Of a DNA stretch of 33,410 nt, positions 8,438-16,314 are shown piece by piece. How positions within the stretch are numbered: position 1 is the stretch's first letter; each line of letters opens with the position of its first letter. The notes under the pieces were generated by a model. It did no database searches. It was given only the letters and a program-made list of their open reading frames with translations, and was not told the origin of the DNA. This DNA comes from CAYGUK01 sp964352985. Its GTDB lineage: Bacteria; Pseudomonadota; Gammaproteobacteria; JAHCLG01. The stretch is from positions 1 through 33,410 of the forward strand of contig CAYGUK010000038.1 of assembly GCA_964352985.1 (NCBI GenBank), in the 5' to 3' direction. Position numbers and translations under genes: made by a program.

Positions 8438-8981
8438 ACCCATCCTTAGCAACAATAAATTTAAGAAACGCAATTAAAAATCGTGCAAAAAATAAATTAA
8501 AATAAGCGAATTCTATCGCGTAAACGAGGGAACGGCTTACTTACATGCTATTCTAAAAAGAATGAATTAATCTATGCCATAATTTGTTTTGCTCAACTTA
8601 ACTGACAACGAATAGAAAAGTGGGAGCACTCCAGAGTTATTATTATTTGTTCATTGAGATTCTACTAAATCAAGTATTAGTACAGTTACCTAAACTGTTT
8701 ATAGATTATTATTAAATTATAGCTAATGACAACTTGAAAATTTTATTACCTTAAGAGGGACAGGGGGCCGAAGAACTTCATAATCGATTTCGTAAAGTTC
8801 AACTCTGTGAAACAGCTGATGATATTAATCGTTTATTGACTTTTAATATCTCTTTTATTTAATAGTTTTTATTGGATCTTAATTAAGTGCTCATGGAAAA
8901 GTATAACCATGACACATTAAAATTTTTATTACTGTGCGAGCCTAGCGCTCAATAACTTTTCTATTATATAATCTTAGGTTT
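8438..8981. other. intergenic region with possible gene remnants
   Basis: No intact gene. A stretch at 8764-8862 (plus strand) is open with protein-like composition (AEELHNRFRKVQLCET...) but has no start and no recognisable family. The minus-strand DNA next to 8982 is probably the decayed body of the GNAT toxin whose first 29 codons remain at 8982-9071. Confidence 0.4.
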
Positions 8982-9071
8982 TCACCAATTGTTTAATGAA
9001 TCTTTAACAGATGATAAATCTTCAATGTGGTGTTCATTTGTTATTATTTCAGGGCGACTTATTTTTCCCAT
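8982..9071 (-). pseudogene. truncated TacT-type GNAT toxin remnant
   Basis: On the minus strand an ATG at 9071 overlaps the end of the antitoxin gene by 13 bases, the usual arrangement of TacA-TacT modules. It encodes MGKISRPEIITNEHHIEDLS and then SVKDSLNNW before TGA at 8982-8984. This matches the opening of TacT-family toxins (SRPE-[IL]-[IL]...L-DDW-L), GNAT enzymes that acetylate charged aminoacyl-tRNA. The acetyl-CoA-binding part is missing, and downstream frames are broken by several stops, so the toxin is dead. Confidence 0.65.
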
Positions 9072-9322
9072 GGGCTTTTATTATTTAGTAAATCCTTCAG
9101 TCCTAAATTTTCTTCAATAGGTAATTCAATTAGTTTTAAAAATGTTTGATGCGTATCATCATCTACTAGAAATAATCTTTTGTCTAATAATACATCTACA
9201 GCCTCTCGACAGGCTGTAGCAATCATGAACTCTGACCGACTTACATTTAAAACAGCTGCAGCTTTATCAATTAAATCTCTTTGTGATTTTTTTGCTTTTA
9301 TGTTAATTAGAACATGTAGCAT
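9059..9322 (-). CDS. DUF1778 (TacA-type) antitoxin, orphaned
   Basis: The 87-residue protein has the N-terminal ribbon-helix-helix of DUF1778 antitoxins (INIKAKKSQRDLIDKAAAVL, then NVSRSEFMIATACREA) and a C-terminal toxin-binding tail rich in leucine that ends LLNNKSPWEK. TacA binds its own promoter and neutralises the GNAT toxin TacT. AGGAG lies seven bases before ATG 9322. The usual toxin partner follows, overlapping by 13 bases, but only its first 29 codons survive. The antitoxin is therefore a solitary remnant, or is kept as a regulator or as protection against a related toxin elsewhere. Confidence 0.85.
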   Translation of the reverse strand: MLHVLINIKAKKSQRDLIDKAAAVLNVSRSEFMIATACREAVDVLLDKRLFLVDDDTHQTFLKLIELPIEENLGLKDLLNNKSPWEK

Positions 9323-9420
9323 GGTTTGGCTCCTATTTTAATAGTATTTAACAAGTATACTGATTCAAATCAAGCTGCTATAGTGGTGAAAAACCATCTT
9401 CGTTAGTGAGATCTAATCGT

Positions 9421-10944
9421 TCATCTTTGGTGCAACAAAGATGTTGGAGAAAATGATTCGGTCAGCTGTTTTTCTTGATTATATTGCATTGGTGTAGGAT
9501 CAATTAAAGGTCTACTTCCTGTCCCAATATTATCAGCAGTTGGTTTAGAGCTATCAACCCTCCTTGCAGGACTTGTGTAAAATGCATGTGTGCTTAGGGT
9601 TGTTGCTGATGGATAAGAATTCGTTGAGGGGCTAGATTCAGGAACAGAAACATAAGCATTTCTTGGTGAGGCAGTGGTGTTTTTTTCTCCTGCTGTCATA
9701 AAACCATTCCAAGATTGTTGCCCTTTTAGGCATTGGATTAAAGCTATAAGCTTAGCTTTAGGAAAAGATTCTGCAGAAAAATCTGCTAAATTTTTAATTT
9801 TTTTTACATTTGTTGAACAATAACTTTCTTGGAATAAGTCAAGAATACGTTTTTTAATTTCAGCATTTGTTTTGTGCTCTATAAATCGATCTATTTGAAC
9901 TGCCCAATCGGAGTAAGATAAAATATTTACACTTGGATTATCAAATTTTGATTGTATTTTATTTGCGGCTCGAACTACTCTTTCATCAACGATATACGGT
10001 GATGGAAAATTAAATAAATTCTTTTCTACGTCAAAATCGCCAGAAACAAAGTTTTTACATTTATAAAAAAATTGATTGGTATTCGTTTTCATTCTAAGAG
10101 CATAAAAATAATATTTAAAAACTTCGTCATAAGCATCACTTAAACTAATATCCGGTTCAAAAGACACGGTATAAAATAAAAAGATAAAATATTTAAGACT
10201 GTAAGTTCGTGTTCCTTTGGCAAAAAAACTAAAAGGTTTTACTTTGTCAGAAGGCATTTCTATTGACGGTTTTCTTTTTTTCGATAGCCTTGATGAATGA
10301 GAATTAGTTACAACGGGATAAGCTTGAGTATTGCTACTCGGCATATCACTAGGTGATGAAGACGTTGAGCTAGTTATAGAAACTGTCCTAGGCATAGTCA
10401 AAGCTTGACGATTAGATTCCGCTTTAAATATATTACCAAATAAATTTTTTAAAAGTTGTGGAGCACGACATTGTGGATTTTGAAGGTGAACAGAATAATT
10501 CTGAATACTTTCTTGCGAAAAAGTATAACTTAAGAGACGGTCTAAATATTGCTGAGATTCACTTGGAAGCATGTTGCGAAGACTTGAAATATCCTCCCAC
10601 CAAAGCTCATAAATATTTGATTGATTTAGAGCGTGTGAATTCACTGTCGATCTGCAGATAATGTTTGCTTGATGACTAATCACGTTTGAAAATTTAATTG
10701 AATGACCATATAGTCTATCTTGTTCTTCTTCAGTGATAGTAATATCATAAAAAAAAAGTTCCGCATTTCGATTCCTGTTAAGCGTAAGTAAGTAATAAAG
10801 AAAAAGCTCCGTAAAAGCTTCTTCAAAATTCATATTAGCATGATGAACACAACGATAAAGTAAAAACAAAAAATATCTCATTTTTAATGTTTTTGGTTCA
10901 ACAGCTAGTTTACGTTTTTTTGGCATGGGTTCTGGAGTACTCAT
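9421..10944 (-). CDS. unrecognised protein with internal duplication and KKRK basic clusters
   Basis: I do not recognise this 507-residue protein. It contains two copies of a helical domain of about 150 residues. Copy one (about 18-170) starts LKMRYFLFLLYRC and has EEAFTELFLYYLLTL; copy two (about 247-410) starts YSLKYFIFLFYTV and has SDAYDEVFKYYFYAL. The aligned positions continue through a Trp-containing helix to RLLSYTF and RILDLFQ. Each copy is preceded by a basic cluster followed by hydrophobic-Glu-Met/Pro: PKKRKLAVEP (8-17) and SKKRKPSIEMP (221-231), which look like eukaryotic nuclear localisation signals. Ser/Thr/Pro-rich linkers lie at 185-220 and 425-507. AAGGAT precedes the ATG. No signal peptide or membrane segment. 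A host-directed effector is a reasonable guess, not shown. Confidence 0.8.
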   Translation of the reverse strand: MSTPEPMPKKRKLAVEPKTLKMRYFLFLLYRCVHHANMNFEEAFTELFLYYLLTLNRNRNAELFFYDITITEEEQDRLYGHSIKFSNVISHQANIICRSTVNSHALNQSNIYELWWEDISSLRNMLPSESQQYLDRLLSYTFSQESIQNYSVHLQNPQCRAPQLLKNLFGNIFKAESNRQALTMPRTVSITSSTSSSPSDMPSSNTQAYPVVTNSHSSRLSKKRKPSIEMPSDKVKPFSFFAKGTRTYSLKYFIFLFYTVSFEPDISLSDAYDEVFKYYFYALRMKTNTNQFFYKCKNFVSGDFDVEKNLFNFPSPYIVDERVVRAANKIQSKFDNPSVNILSYSDWAVQIDRFIEHKTNAEIKKRILDLFQESYCSTNVKKIKNLADFSAESFPKAKLIALIQCLKGQQSWNGFMTAGEKNTTASPRNAYVSVPESSPSTNSYPSATTLSTHAFYTSPARRVDSSKPTADNIGTGSRPLIDPTPMQYNQEKQLTESFSPTSLLHQR

Positions 10945-11245
10945 TAATCTATCCTTTTATTTTTAAGTTAATTTAAAGCTTGAGAAAATCATAAAATATA
11001 ATTTTTAAACTAGAAAAAATAGCGGTTAAATTCACCATTTTAATTAAAGTATATTTTTCTATACATTGATTGGATGCGGGTATCCTGTGTTACTTTTTTC
11101 AGGTAATCTATAATGATAAATGTATTTCTGAAAATATGAAAAAACTGTTTTTTATTTTAACTACGTTGTATCTTTACCGGATGGTTGCTTGTGGAATGTT
11201 TCTAGTTACTCGGTTTCTTCATGAAAAATTTGCTAACGCTATAAT
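10945..11245. other. intergenic region with one marginal small ORF
   Basis: Divergent or convergent space between two minus-strand genes. Its only notable contents are a 41-codon frame on the plus strand (11138-11261) and the hairpin starting at 11246. It must also contain the promoter of the 507-residue gene; none was identified with confidence. Confidence 0.4.
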
Positions 11246-11261
11246 AAAAATAATTGATTAA
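11138..11261 (+). CDS. possible 40-residue membrane peptide or lipoprotein
   Basis: The frame starts MKKLFFILTTLYLYRMVACG, which has a charged start, a hydrophobic stretch and a lipobox-like MVAC, then a short basic tail. Its stop codon lies inside the stem of a 21-bp hairpin that could end its transcript. Against it: no Shine-Dalgarno before the ATG, an Arg inside the hydrophobic stretch, and no family match that I know. It could be chance. Confidence 0.25.
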
Positions 11262-11291
11262 ATTGTACTAACAATTTAATCAATTATTTTT
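11246..11291. terminator. 21-bp hairpin, likely bidirectional terminator
   Basis: Positions 11246-11266 and 11271-11291 are exact reverse complements around the loop ACTA. The plus-strand side ends in a T6 run and the minus-strand side begins with the complementary A run, so the stem can act in both directions. It lies 20 bases past the stop of the 299-residue minus-strand gene, the most likely gene served. Confidence 0.7.
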
Positions 11292-11311
11292 TAATAACAG
11301 TCTATTTTTGC

Positions 11312-12211
11312 TTAACTATGTCCCATTCTTGGTGATTGTATATTCTCTGATTGATCTGAATCCTCTACAATAGAGATCTCAATTGTATTTTCTGATGATA
11401 CATTGTTAGTTTGATTGGAAGGCTTTACATGTTGTTTTAAGATTGCTATCGATTGTTTAATTGCTTGGTAATTTTTTTCATTAATATAATTATGCAATAA
11501 AAAGTTTTGACGATCAAAAGTCGCATTTGTTTGAAACAATGCTTCAATTTCAAGTAATATTTCTTGTGTGACAACTTCAGATGAATCGTCATGTGATAAA
11601 TCCAGAATGTGATTGACTAACTTCATAAACGCATCCCATAATGTTTTTTGTTGCTTTTCATCAACAAGTTCTGATTCAAACTGATTAAAGTCAATATCAT
11701 AATTTTCCAATATTGCAGTACTGACTGAATAAGTTTCATCATCATTCATTGTATTCTCAAGCTTAGACATAATACTCTGAATGATATATTGTGGAATTTT
11801 GTTGTTCTCCTTTAAAAGTATGTTGTTGTCCTCTATAAGTTTGGGGATCATTTCGAGAGTAATAATTTCTCTTTTTACTTCGATTTCTCTCTCAATATCT
11901 AAAATGAGTTGTAATCCGCTTAAAAATAAATGATGGTCCTTTATCTTCTTTTTATAAACTTCGAGTTCCTTAATCATTTTAAATTTCATTACAGTATGAA
12001 TATTTTTTATAAAGCTATAAAATTCTAACACGGAATCAGTGACAATATTATCATCTTTGATGAGACTTTCAGGAGAATAGCCGTTTTCATTGCTTATTTC
12101 AGAATCTCTTTTCGAAGTACTTTCGTTCGTATGAGTAGTAGACATTGACGTTAACATATTATTTGTAGAAGTTGAGTATTTAATTTTAGCTTCTTGTTCG
12201 TGAGAATACAT
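11312..12211 (-). CDS. unrecognised helical protein
   Basis: I do not recognise this 299-residue protein. The first 50 residues are Ser/Thr/Asn-rich and probably disordered. From about 60 to 255 it is mostly helical with heptad-like charged stretches (MIKELEVYKKKIKDHH, LDIEREIEVKREIITLE), so coiled coil is likely. The tail (about 265-299) is acidic and polar (ENTIEISIVEDSDQ). No signal peptide or membrane helix. AGGAG lies 11 bases before ATG 12211. It lies upstream of the 507-residue gene on the same strand, but the 21-bp hairpin separates them. Composition resembles secreted effectors of intracellular bacteria; this is a weak inference. Confidence 0.7.
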   Translation of the reverse strand: MYSHEQEAKIKYSTSTNNMLTSMSTTHTNESTSKRDSEISNENGYSPESLIKDDNIVTDSVLEFYSFIKNIHTVMKFKMIKELEVYKKKIKDHHLFLSGLQLILDIEREIEVKREIITLEMIPKLIEDNNILLKENNKIPQYIIQSIMSKLENTMNDDETYSVSTAILENYDIDFNQFESELVDEKQQKTLWDAFMKLVNHILDLSHDDSSEVVTQEILLEIEALFQTNATFDRQNFLLHNYINEKNYQAIKQSIAILKQHVKPSNQTNNVSSENTIEISIVEDSDQSENIQSPRMGHS

Positions 12212-12967
12212 TGGGTTTTAAACTCCTAAATATTGATTAATCTTTTATTATCTTGAGTATTTTTTTATATTGTTGGTTACACGTTTTGCTTAGTGAAATC
12301 AATTTTAAATAAGAAAATATAAGGGTTTACAATAATTTAAATATTACTAACTGTTAATCATTAAAATCAGTTAATAAAATGAGATTCACGATTAGATAAA
12401 ATTACAAATGTGAAGATTGTTTTAGTTGTTAAATATTTTTTTTTGAGTAAATTTTAAAAAGTCAACTGAGCATTGTAAGTAAGCGCCGACATTGTCTGAT
12501 AATCAACAATTTCTTGTCCGACTATATTTCGGAAACTCATAAATATTCTAAATTCAATCTCCAGTATGTTATCAATGCAGTAACATACTAGTTTAATGTT
12601 AGGTTGTAGAGCCATATTAACTTTCTCTATTGAAGTCGCTAAATTGTTGCTGACAAAAATTTTTCTATATGTTGTTTAGAATGACTTATACAATTTTTGG
12701 CATAGGATATTAATATAAATTATTGATTATATAAACTTGATTACCAGCCTTACTTATTTGTAACTAGTAGGTTGGAGGTTCGATATCTTTCTAAAGTGTA
12801 TTTTTTCTTATGAGAGATAATATTATATCAGGCACATAGTTATGTCTAAGTGATAATAAAGCTAGCAAATAATTCCATTATAAACATAATTAACCCGATT
12901 AACTCTTGTGATTTACAGTGTATTTAGGTTAATATCTATGTTTAAAATAAATTAATGAGATTAAATA
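12212..12967. other. long intergenic region upstream of hcp
   Basis: About 750 bases of very AT-rich DNA with no gene I can support. A 9-bp inverted repeat lies at 12563-12589. The distal part should hold the hcp promoter, but no convincing -35/-10 pair with normal spacing was found. Confidence 0.5.
12563..12589. repeat. 9-bp inverted repeat AGTATGTTA...TAACATACT
   Basis: Two perfect 9-bp arms separated by nine bases, so the arm centres are 18 bases apart. The geometry would suit a dimeric regulator or a small RNA hairpin. It lies about 380 bases upstream of hcp, far for a direct operator. Confidence 0.45.
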
Positions 12968-13447
12968 ATGCCAATTTATATCAAAGCTGATGGATTGTCC
13001 GGCAGTGTTAGTGCGAAGAGTTATGAAAATTGGATTGAAGTTTATTCGCTTCACTTCGATATTTCGAGTCAAACAACTATGCCTGTTGGGCAAGTCAATG
13101 ATCGTGCCCGAGGCGCGCCTAAATTTTCCGAATTAACTATTTCAAAAAAAATGGATGAATCAAGTAATGGTTTTTTCCAACATGTTGTGAGTGAAAAAGT
13201 CATTCCCAAAGTAGAGATTCATGTAATTTCAAGTTATAGTCAATTGAAACCCACTGTAAAATATATATTGCAGAATGTGTTAGTGAGCCATAATGAGAAC
13301 GTTGCTTTTGGCGATGATATACCTGCAGAAGAAATTAAATTGCATTTCACAAAAATAGAAACAACCTATATTGGACGTGATGAAAAAAATCGTCCCAAAT
13401 CTCCTAAGATTGTAGGGTATAATTTGGAAACAGCAGAACCAATGTAA
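12968..13447 (+). CDS. hcp: Hcp type VI secretion tube protein
   Basis: Hcp hexamers stack to form the inner tube of the T6SS and carry small effectors. The 159-residue product matches the Hcp1 family along its whole length: MPIYIKADGLSGSVSAKSYE at the start, NWIEVYSLHFDI, SELTISKKMDESSNGFF, VEIHVISS, VKYILQNVLVSH and IKLHFTKIETTYIG near the end. Length is typical and no C-terminal toxin is fused. It is the first gene of a three-gene set followed after 35 bases by a membrane-anchored protein and a lipase, an arrangement typical of an effector cargo island. No other T6SS structural genes lie next to it. Confidence 0.93.
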   Translation: MPIYIKADGLSGSVSAKSYENWIEVYSLHFDISSQTTMPVGQVNDRARGAPKFSELTISKKMDESSNGFFQHVVSEKVIPKVEIHVISSYSQLKPTVKYILQNVLVSHNENVAFGDDIPAEEIKLHFTKIETTYIGRDEKNRPKSPKIVGYNLETAEPM

Positions 13448-13482
13448 AGATGGACTCGTGTCAATTTTAAGGAGTGAAAACG

Positions 13483-14112
13483 ATGATAAAAAAGTTAATA
13501 CTGTTGGTAATAGGGGGGTTGAGTATTTATTATGTTATTGGTATTGCACATAAACTTCAACCTCCTACGAATCATGCTAATGTTAACAACGAATATGAAC
13601 CCGTATTAAATCCTGATCCTAAATATTTTATGGTGGTACATGGACATGTCGATCCCGCTCTGCAGAAAAAATTAGATCTTACCATTATAGAACGATTTAC
13701 GACTTACAATGATAAATGCCGTTATTTTCGTAATTTTAGCTTAAAATTTGAAGGCGTGAGTTCTTCTCGCGTCAAAAATATAAATTATATTACCAAATAT
13801 GAGCAAAATGGTGATTATTCAATAAAAATACCGCTGAATAAATACCAAGAAGGTATGTGTAGATGGCAGATTTATGCCATTGGTTATATTTTTAAACCTG
13901 AATTTCCTACTTTAGGATATGTCACGAATACAATAGGATTTTCTAGCAATGGGGAAAGTCTAAGGAATCGAGATTTTTATCAAACATGGATTTGTAAAGC
14001 CAATAACTGTGAATTAAAAAATATTAAATATCCAAAAAAATATCAGCCTAATATTATTTTATCAAGTCATGCTAACTATGATTTTACCCTAAACTTTGAA
14101 GAGATTAAGTAA
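13483..14112 (+). CDS. membrane-anchored periplasmic protein, candidate immunity to the lipase
   Basis: The 209-residue product has an N-terminal signal anchor (MIKKLILLVIGGLSIYYVIG) and then a periplasmic domain with five cysteines (DKCRYF, GMCRWQ, WICKANNCEL) and much predicted beta structure. ATG 13483 is preferred over GTG 13474 because AAGGA ends nine bases before it. Its stop overlaps the lipase start (TAATG at 14110-14114), so the two are translationally coupled. I do not recognise the family. A periplasm-facing protein coupled to a phospholipase and placed behind hcp fits a Tli-type immunity protein that protects the producer from its own T6SS lipase. An alternative is a chaperone or adaptor. 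Confidence 0.7.
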   Translation: MIKKLILLVIGGLSIYYVIGIAHKLQPPTNHANVNNEYEPVLNPDPKYFMVVHGHVDPALQKKLDLTIIERFTTYNDKCRYFRNFSLKFEGVSSSRVKNINYITKYEQNGDYSIKIPLNKYQEGMCRWQIYAIGYIFKPEFPTLGYVTNTIGFSSNGESLRNRDFYQTWICKANNCELKNIKYPKKYQPNIILSSHANYDFTLNFEEIK

Positions 14113-15146
14113 TGATAAAAGTATTGGAATATGCTGTTTTGAGTAATCATATTTATGATATTAAAAACCCTTTATTTGGTGAAAGGCAATTTACACTCAA
14201 ACAAGGCAGTAGAAATTATATTTTGCCAAATGGATGGATGCTTGCAGATGATATTGCTTCAAACATTACTCCAGCCAATCCTTTCTTTGCCGCACTATAT
14301 ATAAAATTTTCTAATCTAAAAGCCACTAATGCTGTATTAGTAGTTCGTGGGACAGCGAATACGGACAACGATATTGCAGATGCAGAAAGTTGGTTTTCTT
14401 CTGTAGGCGGTAATGGTGTCGACGATAGTTTGCCAAAATATATGCCATTGGCAATTAGCTTTCTAATGAAAGTAAAAAAATATCTTCAAAAATATTACCC
14501 TCAACTGAGTCATAAATTACGTTTTACTGGACACTCACTTGGAGGAGCGATCGCAAAATTATTAATGTTATTTTATAGTCCCTCAAGACCAACAGTAGTT
14601 TTTAATGCGCCTTGTGTAGGAGAAATTAAATCTGTTCCTGAACATGGTAGTAGCATTTATGGAATTAATGCTCGTTATGGCTTTGTTAATAAAATTGGTG
14701 TCCCAGTTTATGGTTCACACGTATACTGGGTTGATATTCCAAATCATGAACGCGATGCTGAAATTTTATTTAAAAATTTTAATAAAAAATTGTATAAAAC
14801 ATCTATGCGGCAATATGCGGCAGGTGATCAAAGTTCATCAATTTTATATAAAAGTGCAAATGATGTGGATGGTTTTGTAGAGCGAGTAACGGCTTATTTA
14901 CAAGATGGAAATACCTTACTTAGATTGGATCCTGAGTTAAGAAAGAGTTTTAATGAATGTGAAAAACAGGTTAGCCAACATTGGATAAAAAATATCTTAA
15001 CAGCAGATTACCCATCATTAAAATGTAGATTTAAATTAGAAGGAAAAGCCTTTTGGCTTGCGTTGATGGGACAACATGCTATGTTGCATATGGTAAAAAC
15101 CTTATCCACCACACAATATGAAAAATTAGCAAATACCTATATTTGA
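14112..15146 (+). CDS. class 3 lipase, candidate T6SS phospholipase effector
   Basis: The 344-residue protein contains the lipase nucleophile elbow FTGHSLGGAIAKLL (Gly140-His-Ser142-Leu-Gly144), with VLVVRGT about 60 residues earlier, which supplies the oxyanion-hole strand; this is the class 3 (fungal-type, PF01764) alpha/beta hydrolase pattern. FNAPCVG follows the elbow as in the family. The remaining catalytic Asp and His cannot be fixed by eye. No signal peptide, as expected for cargo injected by a T6SS. It is third behind hcp and translationally coupled to the anchored protein. Some T6SS lipase effectors (Tle) have the same GxSxG core, and this gene set looks like one more. Direct delivery is inference. 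Confidence 0.82.
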   Translation: MIKVLEYAVLSNHIYDIKNPLFGERQFTLKQGSRNYILPNGWMLADDIASNITPANPFFAALYIKFSNLKATNAVLVVRGTANTDNDIADAESWFSSVGGNGVDDSLPKYMPLAISFLMKVKKYLQKYYPQLSHKLRFTGHSLGGAIAKLLMLFYSPSRPTVVFNAPCVGEIKSVPEHGSSIYGINARYGFVNKIGVPVYGSHVYWVDIPNHERDAEILFKNFNKKLYKTSMRQYAAGDQSSSILYKSANDVDGFVERVTAYLQDGNTLLRLDPELRKSFNECEKQVSQHWIKNILTADYPSLKCRFKLEGKAFWLALMGQHAMLHMVKTLSTTQYEKLANTYI

Positions 15147-15449
15147 TTTTGCGACAAGAGTACGATCGGTATATTACCTGTGGTTAGATAACAAGCTAAT
15201 CATATTATGATAAATGACTTTATAGTTCGGCACTGCTCTAATAGGAATGTTGTCGAAGGCACTGATTCTTAATTCCATAAGTTCATAAATTCAGTCTTAA
15301 AATCGCCAAATCAATTTAGTAAATTAACGAGTAGTTTATAGAAATCTGAAATCTATGTTATGCTCATGGCTTATTACAAGCCATCACAAATGGCTAATAC
15401 CAGAAATATACACAACACAATATCAACTCACTATATTAAGAGGATAAAT
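15147..15449. other. intergenic region between lipase and O-methyltransferase
   Basis: No terminator hairpin with a T-run was seen after the lipase. The frame extending upstream of 15450 lacks a ribosome-binding site. A promoter for the methyltransferase should lie here but is not obvious. Confidence 0.4.
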
Positions 15450-16097
15450 ATGTCAAATTTTACCGTTCCACTGACTGAAGATCTTTATCGTTATTTGCTT
15501 TCTGTTTCTGTTCGTGAAACAGCGGTTCAAAAAGCATTAGCAGCAGAAACATTAAAACAAACTAAAGCCCTAATGCAAATTACACCTTATCAAGGGCAAT
15601 TTATGCGTTTGTTGGTCGAATTAACGGGAGCAAAACGTATTGTCGAAATTGGTGTGTTTACAGGCTATAGTTCACTTGCTATGGCGTTGAGTTTGCCTGA
15701 TAACGGAAAAATAATTGCTTGTGATATCAGTGAAGAATGGACAAATATTGCTAAAAAATATTGGCAACAAGCGGGCGTTAGTCACAAAATTGAATTACAT
15801 CTTAAACCGGCTTTGCTTACCTTGGAAACTATTGATGAAACCATTGATTTGGTATTTATTGATGCTGATAAAGTGAATTATCAACAATATTATGAAGCGA
15901 TCATCGATAAAGTTAAACAAAATGGATTAATTTTATTTGATAATACTTTATGGGATGGCAAAGTTGCCGATACTAACGTGAATGATGAAGACACCGTTGC
16001 GCTTCGTCAACTTAATGATTTCTTATTTCAAGATGAACGTGTGCAAATCTCTATGTTACCAATTGGTGATGGTTTAACGATTGCACGTAAAAAATAA
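15450..16097 (+). CDS. class I SAM-dependent O-methyltransferase (caffeoyl-CoA OMT family)
   Basis: The 215-residue protein belongs to the PF01596 family: TPYQGQFMRLLVELTG, then the SAM-binding loop VEIGVFTGYSSLAMAL (65-80), the acidic SAM ribose contact IACDIS, the metal-site segment VFIDADKVNYQQYYE, and LILFDNTLWDGKVAD, whose Asp-Asn pair binds the divalent metal. Such enzymes methylate catechol-type hydroxyls; the bacterial substrate is usually unknown. ATG 15450 is chosen over an in-frame ATG 90 bases upstream because AAGAGG lies six bases before it and MSNFTVPLTEDLYRYL is the normal start. A strong hairpin terminator follows 20 bases after the stop, so the gene is probably monocistronic. 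Confidence 0.93.
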   Translation: MSNFTVPLTEDLYRYLLSVSVRETAVQKALAAETLKQTKALMQITPYQGQFMRLLVELTGAKRIVEIGVFTGYSSLAMALSLPDNGKIIACDISEEWTNIAKKYWQQAGVSHKIELHLKPALLTLETIDETIDLVFIDADKVNYQQYYEAIIDKVKQNGLILFDNTLWDGKVADTNVNDEDTVALRQLNDFLFQDERVQISMLPIGDGLTIARKK

Positions 16098-16117
16098 AAA
16101 TTTATGTGCGAAATTTA

Positions 16118-16157
16118 GCAACCACACTTAACGTTGATAAAGTTTAAGTGTGGTTGC
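16118..16157. terminator. 14-bp stem terminator after the O-methyltransferase
   Basis: GCAACCACACTTAA (16118-16131) pairs perfectly with 16144-16157 across a 12-base loop. The plus-strand side is followed by TTCTTC and the minus-strand side by TAAATTT, so it may serve both the methyltransferase and, less likely, the convergent gene that ends at 16315. Confidence 0.75.
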
Positions 16158-16314
16158 TTCTTCGACTAAAAACGTTGTGGTAATAGCTGTCAAACAAAAA
16201 TGTCAATTTTACTGAGTTTTCAAAGAGCGTTAAAAGTTTTTGTGTTATTCCTTTAGTATTTCTTACTTTCAGTTATGTGTCGATAAGATAGTTTATTAAA
16301 TACTTAAATAACCA

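Noticed and set aside
8764..8862. Plus-strand open fragment AEELHNRFRKVQLCETADD and onward
   Set aside because: Protein-like but lacks a start and a match; kept only as a note in the intergenic entry.
11070..11137. Upstream extension of the small ORF at 11138
   Set aside because: No ribosome-binding site for the upstream ATG and no homology; the signal-like sequence begins at 11138.
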